Shown here: piece after piece, positions 1-8,929 of the stretch
Layout of the letters: the number at the start of each line of letters is the position of its first letter
How positions within the stretch are numbered: the first letter of the stretch is position 1
Source of the DNA: Collinsella sp.
GTDB taxonomy: Bacteria > Actinomycetota > Coriobacteriia > Coriobacteriales > Coriobacteriaceae
DNA length: 64,000 bases
Direction: 5' to 3'
Assembly (NCBI GenBank): GCA_019425005.1
Contig: JAHYYK010000001.1
Location: 62,001 to 126,000, forward strand
Position numbers and translations under genes: made by a program
The notes under the pieces: model-generated
What the model was told of the DNA's origin: nothing
Database searches by the model: none
The model's input: the letters and a program-made list of their open reading frames with translations, nothing else

Positions 1-1311
1 GTTCACCAGATTGACCACCAGCTGCACCATCAGGCGCGCGTCGACGTTGACGAGCGCCGGCTCATCGCACGCCACTACCTTAAGGTCATGCTCGCGCACA
101 GCCGGATTTACGTGACGCAGCGCCTCCTCGACGATATCGTCCATGAGCTCGAGCGTGGTCGACAGGTGCATGCCGCCGCCCTCGAGCTTGGTGATGGCGA
201 GCAGATTCTCGACGGTGGCGTTGAGCCATTGCGCGTCCGAGCGAATGGATAGGAGCATGCCGCGGCGTGTCTGGTCATCGAGCACGGCCGTGCCGGTCGA
301 GCCCTGGTCGAGCAGCACATCGGCATTACCCGAAATACTGGTAAGCGGCGTGCGCAAGTCGTGCGAGATGGAGCGCAGCAAGTTGGCACGCAGCTGTTCG
401 TTTTTGGCGAGCACCGCCGCTTCCTCGCGAGCCTCCATGGCGCGGGCGCGATCGAGCGCCAGTTCGCCTTCGCTCACGATGGCATCGGCAAGCGTCCGCT
501 CCTCGGGCGTCAGCGCATCGGGCTCGGCGACAATGGCGAACACCCCCACCACCGAGGCGGGATCGCCCGCGCGCACCATGGTGTCACCCGAGCGCACGGT
601 CAGGTATATGCCGTAGAACGCCGAGGCGCCATAGGTGGCATCGAGCGGCGTTCCCACATAGGCGGACGCCGAGAGCCGCGGCGGCATCTGCGGCGCCAGC
701 TGGTGTACCGGCGCGGCATCGCCCACGGCCGTGTACGTCGTGCGCGGCAGCAGGTCATCGTTATCGGCATCGGCGCTATACCACACGACCGGACAGTCCG
801 AAAGACGCGCCAGCTGCGTTGCCATAGCGTGCACAATCTGTTGCTGATCGCCACACCGCTGCAGCATACGGTTGGTCTCGAGCACCATCTGCGTGCGACG
901 GTCGCTGGCGGCAGCCTGCGCCAAGGCGCGGCGCAGGGCCAGCGCGATCGAGCTCGATACGAGCGAGACCGCAAACATGATAAAGAACATGCCGGGATAG
1001 ACGCGGTCGATAAACGACAGCGCGTAGCGCGGGTCGACAAACAAGAAGTTGTAGAGCGCCACGGCGGCAGCCGAGCTCAGCAGGCAATACAGGCGGCTCC
1101 AGGTAAAGAAAGCGCACAGCTGCACGGCGAACACATAGACGATCATGATGCTCGGCGCGAGCCCCGGATGGTCGAGCAGCGCGCCCACAATCGTCGCCGC
1201 GGCTAGCAGCCCCGCCGATACGCAGGCGTCATACAGAGGGCTGCGACGCGTCAGCGTTGTACGCCGCCACCAAAAGTTCTCGGCAATATCGCCGTCCGCA
1301 CGGACGTCCAT
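1..1311 (-). CDS. KdpD-type sensor histidine kinase, partial (cut by left edge)
   Basis: Membrane sensor histidine kinase whose ATPase end lies beyond the window. Read from ATG 1311, residues ~22-115 are closely spaced hydrophobic helices in the style of the DUF4118 module of KdpD, ~135-285 resemble a GAF domain, and the H-box SISHDLRTPLTS near residue 315 holds the phospho-acceptor His. The N-box LVVNLVN is reached at the edge. The long N-terminal KdpD/USP sensor of full KdpD is missing, so this corresponds to the C-terminal half only. It lies 135 bases downstream of the potassium transporter on the same strand; a role in sensing K+ or osmotic state is inferred from that. A response regulator would be expected off the edge. 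The start has only a weak purine-rich ribosome site. Confidence 0.85.
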   Translation of the reverse strand, partial: MDVRADGDIAENFWWRRTTLTRRSPLYDACVSAGLLAAATIVGALLDHPGLAPSIMIVYVFAVQLCAFFTWSRLYCLLSSAAAVALYNFLFVDPRYALSFIDRVYPGMFFIMFAVSLVSSSIALALRRALAQAAASDRRTQMVLETNRMLQRCGDQQQIVHAMATQLARLSDCPVVWYSADADNDDLLPRTTYTAVGDAAPVHQLAPQMPPRLSASAYVGTPLDATYGASAFYGIYLTVRSGDTMVRAGDPASVVGVFAIVAEPDALTPEERTLADAIVSEGELALDRARAMEAREEAAVLAKNEQLRANLLRSISHDLRTPLTSISGNADVLLDQGSTGTAVLDDQTRRGMLLSIRSDAQWLNATVENLLAITKLEGGGMHLSTTLELMDDIVEEALRHVNPAVREHDLKVVACDEPALVNVDARLMVQLVVNLVN

Positions 1312-1340
1312 CAGCGCCCCACCCCTCTCTCAAAAACAAA

Positions 1341-1394
1341 AACCACCACAAAGGGGACTGGCACCTTTGCGGTGGTGGCCTCCTTGTGGTGGTT
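1341..1394. repeat. Hairpin repeat of the GGGGACnGG family between kup and the kinase
   Basis: AACCACCACAAAGG (1341-1354) can pair with CCTTTGCGGTGGT (1364-1376) around a GGACTGG loop, or with CCTTGTGGTGGTT (1382-1394), giving two alternative right arms. The same stem type recurs at 42602-42648. Confidence 0.7.
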
Positions 1395-1446
1395 CCAAGT
1401 GTATAGCCTTGCAGCGTGCGGTCGCTAGACAAACAGCAGACGTCGA

Positions 1447-3474
1447 CTACGGGCGCTCGTCGGGGGCCAGACGCTGCATCTTGCTCACGGCCTTAAACTT
1501 GGTGAACAGCGGCACGTACTCAAAGCTCACGTTGGAATTCTCCAGGCCGTACCAGCGCGCGGGGGTGCCGGCAGCACGGCGGATGATGTACTTGAGCGTG
1601 ATGGCCGTACGCTCGCTGGGCTCCACGTCGCTTTCGGGCGCCAGCAGCTTGCGGATCATGACGAACTTGAACGTACCGATGTTGCCCGGATCCTTGTAGA
1701 CCGAGTAATCGTGCGTCTGCGCCGGCAGCTCGCCGCTGGCAGCCAGGTCCTGAACAACCTGGCGCAGGTAAGCATTGACGCGCTGGTTGATCTTATAGCC
1801 CAGGTACAGATGCACGCGGAATACGTAGTCGGTGCCGAACGTCTCGACCGAGTAGGCAAAGGTATGCGGCTCGTCCATGGTCTCGACATTCACGAACCAC
1901 CAGGCACGAGCGCGCTTGGGGTGCTTATCCAAAATCGAGTAGACGATATCGCGGTCGATATAGTCGGTGTTGGTGTCCTTGGTCAGGTACACGATGTTGT
2001 CGCTCATGAGCTCGTAGCGATCGTCGTCGCGCAGGCGTTTGAGCTGCGGCAGATAGCTGCGCAGCGGCAGCAGCGTAAACTGACGTTGCTCGACCGCCGT
2101 GCCGTTGTACCAGCACACCATGATGCCCATGATGAGCGCGGCCATAAGGATGGTGAAATAGCCGCCGTGGAAGAACTTGGTGAGCGAGCTCACAAAGAAG
2201 AAGCCCTCGAGCATAAGGAAGAAGGCGGCAAAGATCCACGGCGCGACCTTGAGATTGCGCTCCACGTGCAGATAGAAGAAGAGCAGCATTGTCGTGCACA
2301 TCATGGTCAGGGTAATGGCCAGGCCGTACGCGGCCTCCATGTGCGCCGAGTTCTGGAACAGCAGCACCACGACGACGCAGCCCACGAGCATGACGTTGTT
2401 GACCATGGGGATGTAGAGCTGGCCCTTGGTCTCGGCAGGATAGAAGACCTGCATATGCGGCATGAGGTCCAGGCGGCTGGCCTCGGACACCAGCGAGAAT
2501 GCGCCGGTGATGAGCGCCTGCGAGGCGATGATGGCCGCGACGGTGGAAAGGCCGACGGCAAAGGGACGCAGGCCCGGGGCGAGCATCTGGTAGAAGGGGT
2601 TGAGGTCGGCGATGCCCATGAGCTCCGGGTTACCGGCGTTGTTGATAAGCCACGCGCCCTGGCCCATGTAGGACAGCAGCAGGCAGCACTTAACGAACGG
2701 CCAGGTGGCATAGATGTTGCCGCGGCCCACATGGCCCATGTCGGAATAGAGTGCCTCGGCACCGGTGGTAGCGAGGAAGCAGCTGCCCAAAATCATGATG
2801 CCCGCATGGTTGTTGGGGCTCAGCAGAAAAGCGATGCCACGCAACGGGTTGAGGCACAGCAGCACCGCTGGATACTGGCAGACAAAGAACAGGCCCGTGC
2901 CGCCCAGGAACAAAAACCACAGCGTCATGATAGGGCCGAAGGCGTGACCGATCTTGGCCGTACCGATGCGCTGCACCAAGAAGAGCGCGATGATGATGGC
3001 AAGCGTGATGGCGACAACGCGGCCCTGGTCGTCACCGAGCACGGCGTGGACCGCCGGAATGGTGCGCAGGCCCTCGATGGCCGTGGTGACAGTAACGGCA
3101 GGCGTCAGGATGCCGTCGGCGAGCAGCGCCGCGCCGCCCAGCATGGCGGGGATGATAAGCCACTTGCCGCAACGCTTGACCAGGCTGTACAGGGCAAAGA
3201 TGCCACCCTCGCCGTGGTTGTCGGCGCGCAGCGAGATCAGCACGTACTTGACGGTCGTCAGCAGCGTGACCGTCCACACGACAAGGGAGAGCGCGCCGAG
3301 CACGAACTCCTGCGTGACGCTTCCTATGCCGCCGTTGCCGGCAACGAGCGCCTTGGTTACATACATGGGGCTGGTGCCGATATCGCCGTACACCACGCCC
3401 AGCGTGACGAGCATCGCCGAGATGCTCACAGGAATCGCAGCGTGCGAAGCTGCTTCCTTGGCCTTTTGTTCCAT
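1447..3474 (-). CDS. kup: Kup-family potassium uptake transporter
   Basis: Low-affinity K+:H+ symporter of the KUP/HAK/KT family, in the cytoplasmic membrane. The N-terminal ~450 residues are a run of about 12 hydrophobic segments and include the family motif GVVYGDIGTSPMYV close to the start; the last ~200 residues are the usual soluble cytosolic tail. At 675 residues the length is normal. I chose ATG 3474 because GGAGG lies about 10 bases before it; the frame is open to a TTG at 3492, but that codon overlaps the ribosome site. A -10 box TATAAT is at 3510-3515. The downstream gene on the same strand is a KdpD-type kinase, so the two may form a potassium module. Confidence 0.95.
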   Translation of the reverse strand: MEQKAKEAASHAAIPVSISAMLVTLGVVYGDIGTSPMYVTKALVAGNGGIGSVTQEFVLGALSLVVWTVTLLTTVKYVLISLRADNHGEGGIFALYSLVKRCGKWLIIPAMLGGAALLADGILTPAVTVTTAIEGLRTIPAVHAVLGDDQGRVVAITLAIIIALFLVQRIGTAKIGHAFGPIMTLWFLFLGGTGLFFVCQYPAVLLCLNPLRGIAFLLSPNNHAGIMILGSCFLATTGAEALYSDMGHVGRGNIYATWPFVKCCLLLSYMGQGAWLINNAGNPELMGIADLNPFYQMLAPGLRPFAVGLSTVAAIIASQALITGAFSLVSEASRLDLMPHMQVFYPAETKGQLYIPMVNNVMLVGCVVVVLLFQNSAHMEAAYGLAITLTMMCTTMLLFFYLHVERNLKVAPWIFAAFFLMLEGFFFVSSLTKFFHGGYFTILMAALIMGIMVCWYNGTAVEQRQFTLLPLRSYLPQLKRLRDDDRYELMSDNIVYLTKDTNTDYIDRDIVYSILDKHPKRARAWWFVNVETMDEPHTFAYSVETFGTDYVFRVHLYLGYKINQRVNAYLRQVVQDLAASGELPAQTHDYSVYKDPGNIGTFKFVMIRKLLAPESDVEPSERTAITLKYIIRRAAGTPARWYGLENSNVSFEYVPLFTKFKAVSKMQRLAPDERP

Positions 3475-3509
3475 AAGCCGGTTTCCTCCCAATTTTAACG
3501 TTCGACGGG

Positions 3510-3538
3510 ATTATAGGTAATCAGCCCATATTTTAATG
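3510..3538 (-). promoter_or_regulatory. Probable promoter of kup
   Basis: Minus-strand TATAAT at 3510-3515, about 35 bases before the kup start. The -35 region, around 3533-3538, is weak. No room or consensus for a c-di-AMP riboswitch was seen upstream. Confidence 0.45.
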
Positions 3539-3599
3539 GCACCGTTTTCCCAGCTAGATAAACATTTATGCGGCCTTTAGGCCACCGCGGTGATATGGA

Positions 3600-3630
3600 A
3601 TGCGACAAAGGGGCCGTTCCTTTGTCACAT
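3600..3630. repeat. Short hairpin repeat, TGTGACAAAGG stem
   Basis: TGCGACAAAGG pairs with CCTTTGTCACA around a GGCCGTT loop. It matches the 12-bp perfect hairpin at 30734-30764, which has the same stem with a different loop. It lies just past the end of the nitroreductase gene. Confidence 0.7.
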
Positions 3631-3633
3631 CCG

Positions 3634-4506
3634 TCATTTGCCGAGCCAGTTTTTGAACCACCATTCCATGGAGCGGCTCATCTCGGCCATAAAGGGACTC
3701 GTGTGCTTGCGGGTGTAGATGTCGATGACGCGCTCGCCCACCTCGCGGGCATGCGGGCGAAACATCGCGTCCATCTCGGCCACCTGCGCATCCATGGTCG
3801 CGGCATCCGCACGGCAGTAGCGTTCCTCGTGCACCAGGTTCACCACGGGATGCGCAATGGCCGGACGCTCCTTGCGAGGCGTGCCGATGATGAGCATCGA
3901 CAGCGGCATGGTATAGGGAGGCAAGTCCAGCAACTCGGCGACTTCCTCGGCATTCTCGACGATATCACCGATGTAGCAGCTCCCCAGCCCCAGGGCCTCG
4001 GCGGCAACCACGGCGTTTTGCGCGGCGATCACGGCATCCTGCGCCGCGATGGCAAAGTCGCCCAAACCCGGCGCGCGGCGGGGCGCCTTGCCCGTGCGCT
4101 CGACAAACTCGGGTTCAAAGCAGCCCACGTGCTCAAACAGATCGATCCACTTGGCATAATCGACCACAAATATGAGTGCCCAGGGCGCCTTGGCGATCAT
4201 GGGCTGGTGGTCGCACAGGTCGGCCAGACGGTCCAGCGTAGCCTGCTCGCGAATGCTCACGATGGAATACATCATCATGGCGCCCGCCGACGGTGCGCGA
4301 CTCGCCGCATGCAAAACCGCCGCCCGCTGCTCGTCGGTCACCGCCACGGGACGGTCGTTGTCATCGCGCGCAAAAGCGCGCGTGGACGAACGGTGCTCCA
4401 AAATGTCCAGTACCGCGTTGCCCGTAGTCTCGACCGGATAGCCGTACGTATCCACGCCCGCAGCTCCGTCGCCGCCCATGTCCGCCTCGCAAACCTGCTC
4501 GCTCAT
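3634..4506 (-). CDS. Nitroreductase-family flavoprotein
   Basis: FMN-dependent NAD(P)H oxidoreductase fold of the nitroreductase superfamily, probably cytoplasmic. The core begins after a ~30-residue N-terminal extension with ILEHRSSTRAF, the typical first FMN-phosphate-binding segment; ASRAPSAGAMMMY and EALGLGSCYIGD follow at the expected spacings. The C-terminal ~70 residues (aromatic and basic, ending MEWWFKNWLGK) exceed the minimal family length. The substrate cannot be read from sequence. It is a single gene, divergent from the LTA-synthase-like gene across 213 bases that presumably hold both promoters. A second, shorter nitroreductase is at 35770. Confidence 0.85.
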   Translation of the reverse strand: MSEQVCEADMGGDGAAGVDTYGYPVETTGNAVLDILEHRSSTRAFARDDNDRPVAVTDEQRAAVLHAASRAPSAGAMMMYSIVSIREQATLDRLADLCDHQPMIAKAPWALIFVVDYAKWIDLFEHVGCFEPEFVERTGKAPRRAPGLGDFAIAAQDAVIAAQNAVVAAEALGLGSCYIGDIVENAEEVAELLDLPPYTMPLSMLIIGTPRKERPAIAHPVVNLVHEERYCRADAATMDAQVAEMDAMFRPHAREVGERVIDIYTRKHTSPFMAEMSRSMEWWFKNWLGK

Positions 4507-4719
4507 CGCCCTACCCTCGCCATTTCTTTAAGAAGCCTTTACGTTTCCGTGTAATTCCCGTCCATTATCGCGCAGGTCGCCACTACATTGCGCCACACCG
4601 CCACACGCGCGCGTTAATATGGCTGGTTGTTGTGCGCAGCCACCAATTGCTGCGCATATCTTGGTAACAATCGGGTAAATCCCCGCTTTCGTAGGTTTTA
4701 GTTTGTGAGGAGTCTCAGC

Positions 4720-7020
4720 ATGTTCGCTGCCGCCATCTCGCTCGTCGGTCTTGCGGCGACCGTCTACCTTATCTTGCGCGAGGCCAAGGCCATTTGCGCA
4801 AAGTCGGGCACCGTTGCCAAAAGCGCTCTTGGGTGGAGCGTCGCCTTCGGCCTGTTCCAGCTCTTTTTGACCATTTGGGGCGCCATTGGCCTCGTCGCTC
4901 AAAACGAGCCGCTCGCCTTTGTGATGCTCATCCTGACCAACGCCATCCTCACCGGCTGCGCTTGGGCCAGCATCGCCCGCGACCGCATCGCCCCGCGCGT
5001 CTTTGCGTTCGCCTCGGCCGACGCTCCCGCCCCCACTGGCAAGCTCGCCCGCCTGCGCGGCGCCTTTGTGGGCAAACCGCTCGTCGCCGCCGTCCTGTGC
5101 CTGCTGCTCGCCGGCGTCTTTGCGCTGCTGGGCATGGAGGTCTCGTCCAACCACGACTTTACCTGGGTTTACCCCCTGTGCATCCTGCTCGAGTGGGCCA
5201 TCATCACCGTGCTCATGACCGGCCTGTTCTTCCTGTTCCAGCGCCACGGCGCAGCTCCGGCCGTCCTGGCCTTTGCCCTCTTTGTCCTGGGCATTGCCGA
5301 GTTCTTCGTCATCACGTTTAAATCCATGCCCATCCAGCCGGGCGACCTTTCGGCCATCTCCACCGCCGCCGCGGTCGCCGGCAACGGCTACACCTTCTCG
5401 ATCTCGCTGTTCTGCGTGCTGTCCATGGGCTTTACCGCCATCGCCATGCTGCTATGCGAGTACGCCGGCCTGGTGGCGCCACATCGCCAGAAGGGCACGG
5501 CCAGCGCCAAGCGCATGCTGCTCACCAACCTGCTCGTCGCCGTACTGTGCCTGGGCGGTGTGACCGCGCACGTCACGCTCATCGACTACTACAACACCCT
5601 CGGCATCACCGTCTACACCTGGCGCCCGCTCGAGAGCTACTGGCGCGAGGGCTATCTGCCTGCCTTTATTAGTGCAGCGCAGTCCATCAAGCCGCCCAAA
5701 CCCGCCGACTATTCTGTCGATGACGCCAAGGCCACGCTCAAAAAGTACGCCAAGGCCTACGACAAGTCCGACGCTGCCAAGAGCGACGAGCGCACCGCCG
5801 CAAAGGACCAATTCGACAGCGAGAAGCCCACGGTCATCGCCATCATGAACGAGACCTTCTCGGATCTGTCGATCTACCAGAACATGCGCGCCGGCTACGA
5901 GGGCCCGCAGTACTTTAAGAACCTGTCCAACTGCCTCAGCCGCGGCAAGCTCTATGTGAGCGCCTACGGCGGCGGTACCGCCAATACCGAGTTTGAGTTT
6001 ATGACCGGCAACTCCATGGCCAACCTGGGCTCGGGCGTGTACCCCTACACCATCTACAACATGGAGACGACCGGGAACCTGGCAGAGCAGTTCAAATCGC
6101 TCGGCTATTCCACCACGGCCATGCACCCCAACCACGCGACCAACTGGAACCGTGAGAACGTCTACAAGGACTTTGGCTTTGACCAGTTCCTGTCCATCAG
6201 CGACTTCCAGGGCGCCGATACCCTACGCGGCATGGTGACCGACCAGGCTACCTACGACAAGATTCTTGAGCTGCTCGACCAGAACGCCGATCCGCAGTTT
6301 ATCTTCGACGTGACCATGCAGAACCACTCGGGCTACGACACGGGCCTGCTGCCGGCAGATAAGCAGATGCACCTCAACATCGACACGACCGATCTGGACG
6401 CCAAGACCGTCGAGGACGGCACGCTGTCCGATGTCGACGAGTATGTCTCGTGCATCGAGCAGTCCGACCAGGCGCTGCGCTACTTCCTCAACGCTCTGAG
6501 CAAACTTGACCGCAAGGTGGTCGTGGTGTTCTGGGGCGACCATCAGCCGTTCTTCCCGTCCAAGTTCAACGATAAGTGGTTTACCGGCGAGGACGACGCC
6601 ACCCACCAGGAACGCTTGTGGCAGACCGACTACATCATCTGGGCCAACTACGACGTTGCCGGCTGCGACCAGACGAGCGAGGTTGACGACCTGTCCACCA
6701 ACTACCTGTCCACCCAGCTGATGCAGCTGATCGGCGCACCGCTGTCCGACTACCAGAAGGCGCACATGACGCTGCGCAAGTCGCTGCCCGCCATCAACTC
6801 GGTCGGCTACGAGGACACCAGCCTGCGCTGGGCGCTCTCCTCCAACGTCACCGGTGACGACGCCGCCGCCGCAGCCGCCACCAAGGCGCGCGAGGATTAC
6901 GCCAAGATGCAGTACTACGAGATGTTCCGCGACGGCAAGAACGTGTATACCGAGCACTTCCAGACCGAGGCCAACGAAACCGACCCCAACCTGGCACCGG
7001 GCACGACCAAGATCAAGTAA
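4720..7020 (+). CDS. LTA synthase-like membrane sulfatase (phosphoglycerol transferase family)
   Basis: Member of the LtaS/MdoB alkaline-phosphatase superfamily, which moves glycerol-phosphate or a similar phospho-group to an extracellular polymer or glycolipid. Residues 1-~310 contain several membrane helices, as in the family but longer than the five of LtaS. The extracellular catalytic domain shows the acidic metal ligand in NETFSD (~376), the nucleophile Thr in GGGTANTEFEF (~419) and the metal pair in WGDHQPF (~606). Start ATG 4720 was chosen because GAGGAG lies 8 bases upstream; an in-frame GTG at 4705 lies before that site. The end is Ala- and Lys-rich. Whether the product is a teichoic acid or a decorated glycolipid is not visible; no glycosyltransferase is adjacent. 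Confidence 0.88.
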   Translation: MFAAAISLVGLAATVYLILREAKAICAKSGTVAKSALGWSVAFGLFQLFLTIWGAIGLVAQNEPLAFVMLILTNAILTGCAWASIARDRIAPRVFAFASADAPAPTGKLARLRGAFVGKPLVAAVLCLLLAGVFALLGMEVSSNHDFTWVYPLCILLEWAIITVLMTGLFFLFQRHGAAPAVLAFALFVLGIAEFFVITFKSMPIQPGDLSAISTAAAVAGNGYTFSISLFCVLSMGFTAIAMLLCEYAGLVAPHRQKGTASAKRMLLTNLLVAVLCLGGVTAHVTLIDYYNTLGITVYTWRPLESYWREGYLPAFISAAQSIKPPKPADYSVDDAKATLKKYAKAYDKSDAAKSDERTAAKDQFDSEKPTVIAIMNETFSDLSIYQNMRAGYEGPQYFKNLSNCLSRGKLYVSAYGGGTANTEFEFMTGNSMANLGSGVYPYTIYNMETTGNLAEQFKSLGYSTTAMHPNHATNWNRENVYKDFGFDQFLSISDFQGADTLRGMVTDQATYDKILELLDQNADPQFIFDVTMQNHSGYDTGLLPADKQMHLNIDTTDLDAKTVEDGTLSDVDEYVSCIEQSDQALRYFLNALSKLDRKVVVVFWGDHQPFFPSKFNDKWFTGEDDATHQERLWQTDYIIWANYDVAGCDQTSEVDDLSTNYLSTQLMQLIGAPLSDYQKAHMTLRKSLPAINSVGYEDTSLRWALSSNVTGDDAAAAAATKAREDYAKMQYYEMFRDGKNVYTEHFQTEANETDPNLAPGTTKIK

Positions 7021-7040
7021 CAGGGTCGGGGACCCAAATC

Positions 7041-7168
7041 GGCGGCAGACGGAGGCGCGGGAAAGGTCTGCTGCTCAAACAGTCCTGCGCAAGACGGGGG
7101 CCACATTAAGTGGCCCCCTTTGCGTGCGGAACTCGCGACAGACCTTTCCCGCGCCTCCGCCTGTCGCC
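7041..7168. repeat. Composite inverted-repeat element A
   Basis: Outer arms 7041-7070 and 7139-7168 are complementary over 30 bases with two mismatches. The ~67-base core holds an inner hairpin at 7096-7118 (GGGGGCCAC / GTGGCCCCC). The core is nearly identical, in opposite orientation, to that of element B at 7512-7638, while the outer arms are unrelated in sequence. It directly follows the LTA-synthase-like gene and could also act as its terminator. Confidence 0.85.
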
Positions 7169-7257
7169 GCCCCTCACCTGTTGCGGGTTGAGTGGGCTGA
7201 TAAGAAGCAGCGCTCGCCTCGTAGCAGAAGCGTAGCCTGGCATGCGCATCGCGGAAA

Positions 7258-7480
7258 GCTTGTCCCGGAATTCACGTCCGGAGTGGGATGCGGTTTCCGC
7301 TTGTGGCCCCGTTGGGAAACTGCATCCCACTTTAAGGTTAATTTCCGGGTCACACTTTCCACCAGAGCCCTCAACCGGAAACTGCATCCCATTCCAAAGG
7401 CAAATTCCGGGACACACTTTCCAAGACCCCGCCCATCCGGAAAACCCGTCCCGCTCTGAATACATCCGGGCATGGAATAT
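7258..7480. repeat. ~220-base direct repeat R1
   Basis: Colinear and in the same orientation with R2 at 16868-17090, with roughly 85% identity by eye. It contains sub-repeats: GTGGGATGCGGTTTCC is inverted to GGAAACTGCATCCCAC, and a ~50-base unit ending CCGGGwCACrCTTTCC occurs twice. Open frames through it are not protein-like. R1 and R2 lie just outside the two ends of the SipW surface locus. Confidence 0.85.
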
Positions 7481-7511
7481 CCGCTTATGAGTCCTTCCAT
7501 CAATAAAGGGG

Positions 7512-7638
7512 CGCCCTCCCGGGCGGCGGGCACGAAGTTCATCGCGAGTTCCGCACGCAAAGAAGGCCACTTAATGTGGCCTTCGTCTTGCGCAGGACTG
7601 TAGAGCAGGGAACTTCGTGCCCGCCGCCCGGGAGGGCG
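7512..7638. repeat. Composite inverted-repeat element B
   Basis: Perfect 29-base arms 7512-7540 and 7610-7638 enclose a 69-base core that is the reverse complement of element A's core. In the inner hairpin the outermost pairs are AA/TT here against GG/CC in element A, so pairing is kept although bases changed. It lies at the downstream end of the surface locus. With element A and R1 it fills the 637-base gap 7021-7657, which has no gene. Confidence 0.88.
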
Positions 7639-7657
7639 TTGCGTTTAGAAGATGGAC

Positions 7658-8356
7658 CTAGCGCTTATCCCTCCGGGATAAAAGCAGCGCGGCAATGAAA
7701 GCAATGATTGCAAGTGTCAGCAACACCAAAAGCAACGTGAGCGTGCTGTCGCCGGTTGCCGCCAAACCAAACAGGCCGGCCCCTTTGCTGCCAGCAGGCC
7801 GCACGGGGATCTTCTCGCCATCGTCCTCGGCGGTGATTTCCCAGCGGATGGTCTTGCTTGCGTCGGCAAGCTCGTTGCCCACCGACGTCGGGACACTTAG
7901 TTGCAAATTGAGCACCGTGCTGCCATCGCTCGTAAACGCTGCGACCTGCGTGGGATGGGCAAACACGCTGCCCGGCGTTCCCGTCTGGAGCCAGCCTGCA
8001 GACGCATCGCCCACCCTTGCCGTTAAGGTAATGGGCGACAGTATGTTTGCCGTCTCGTGGTCGACAACAGCACGCACAAACACGCGAACCTGCGACTTTA
8101 CGCCCGTGGCGCGAACCTCAATCCGCTGCTCGCGCACATCACCGGGCATGAGATCTTTAAAAGCTGGAAACAGATCGGGCTCCTCCGAGGAGCCCGTCGC
8201 CCCCGAGACCGTCAGCTGGCGTGCATTTCCGTCATAGGAAATCGTGGAAGTGTCCGCAAACGCACGTGCAGGAATTGTGAGCGCGGCAACGCAAACAATG
8301 GCCGCGACCACGCAACGCAAGGAACGCGCAACGTCTTTGCGAATCGGGAAAGCCAT
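7658..8356 (-). CDS. Secreted cell-wall-anchored protein with LAATG sorting signal
   Basis: 232-residue surface protein of unknown function, last gene of the SipW locus. Starting at ATG 8356, an N-terminal Sec signal ends near ARAFA-D. The middle is beta-rich and lacks a family I recognise. The C-terminus has LAATG at ~198-202, a hydrophobic helix and SRRDKR, a sortase signal of the LAxTG kind known for class E sortases of high-GC actinobacteria. No sortase is in the window. ATG 8356 follows the stop of the preceding gene by two bases, so translation is probably coupled. Unlike its three small neighbours it lacks the SipW-type signal, so it would be cut by the normal signal peptidase. A role as wall anchor for the other products is inference. 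Confidence 0.8.
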   Translation of the reverse strand: MAFPIRKDVARSLRCVVAAIVCVAALTIPARAFADTSTISYDGNARQLTVSGATGSSEEPDLFPAFKDLMPGDVREQRIEVRATGVKSQVRVFVRAVVDHETANILSPITLTARVGDASAGWLQTGTPGSVFAHPTQVAAFTSDGSTVLNLQLSVPTSVGNELADASKTIRWEITAEDDGEKIPVRPAGSKGAGLFGLAATGDSTLTLLLVLLTLAIIAFIAALLLSRRDKR

Positions 8357-8358
8357 AC

Positions 8359-8928
8359 TTACGCACCCCCATGCGGCGGCACCAGCACGCCATCCTTGAC
8401 CGTACAGCCCCATGCCTCTGTAACTGCGTCGTCGGGCGTGGACTGAATCGCCTGGGTCGAGATGTCCACGACCAGGTTCTTGCCATCCACCTTCTGCTCA
8501 GTCACGCTTTTGATGAGCACGTCGGTTTTGGCCATCGGCGCAACAGGAGACGTCCAGTAGTAGTACCCGTCGGACGCGACGACCCAAGACGAGGCGTTGT
8601 TGGAAGCGGATGCATCGCGCACGCTGCCCCACACAATGTCGTAGTCGGTGCCGGCAACCGGCTCATCCCACAGGCGGGCGCCATTCTGATCCTGCCAGTA
8701 AATATCCACCGCGACCCGCAGATATGCCGGAGCCGTGCCCGTGTTTGCAATCGCAACGTCGCTCTTCACGTTGTTATTGAGCTTCTCGTCTACCGTGGGC
8801 GTCACCGTACCAAAGCCAAACTCGTTGACCAGCACACCCGTAACCGAAAGCCACGCAAAGGTACCGGCGGCGCCAGCCAAAAGAAGAGCGCCGACAAGGA
8901 GGGCGACAATCCGCTTACGCTTAGTCAT
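8359..8928 (-). CDS. SipW-dependent TasA/camelysin-like protein 3
   Basis: 189-residue exported protein, fifth gene of the operon. The signal region RIVALLVGALLLAGAAGTFAW followed by VNEFGFG fits the pattern GTxA[WF]...Nx[FV]xxG typical of substrates of SipW-type peptidases. The mature part (INTGTAPAYLRVAVD-like beta segment, then a Trp/Tyr-rich stretch DGYYYWTSP) resembles the camelysin/TasA fold. The start was placed at ATG 8928 because GGAGG precedes it; the stop of the giant adhesin gene overlaps that ribosome site, so coupling is expected. Two further homologues with the same signal pattern lie upstream. TasA proteins form extracellular fibres in Bacillus; fibre formation here is inferred. 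Confidence 0.8.
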   Translation of the reverse strand: MTKRKRIVALLVGALLLAGAAGTFAWLSVTGVLVNEFGFGTVTPTVDEKLNNNVKSDVAIANTGTAPAYLRVAVDIYWQDQNGARLWDEPVAGTDYDIVWGSVRDASASNNASSWVVASDGYYYWTSPVAPMAKTDVLIKSVTEQKVDGKNLVVDISTQAIQSTPDDAVTEAWGCTVKDGVLVPPHGGA

Positions 8929-8929
8929 C

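Noticed and set aside
1711..3498. Long open frame on the plus strand opposite kup (and similar ones opposite the adhesin, ABC exporter and PTS genes)
   Set aside because: Composition is His/Gln/Arg-rich with no domain; GC-rich coding leaves the opposite strand open. The minus-strand genes are unmistakable.
3475..3633. c-di-AMP (ydaO) riboswitch before kup
   Set aside because: The leader from the TATAAT box is only ~30 bases, too short, and no conserved motif was found.
7106..7570. Frames through repeat R1 (and 16826-17156 through R2) as small proteins
   Set aside because: Several frames on both strands are open at once because of the repeat's structure, none has a ribosome site, and the translated text just repeats itself.
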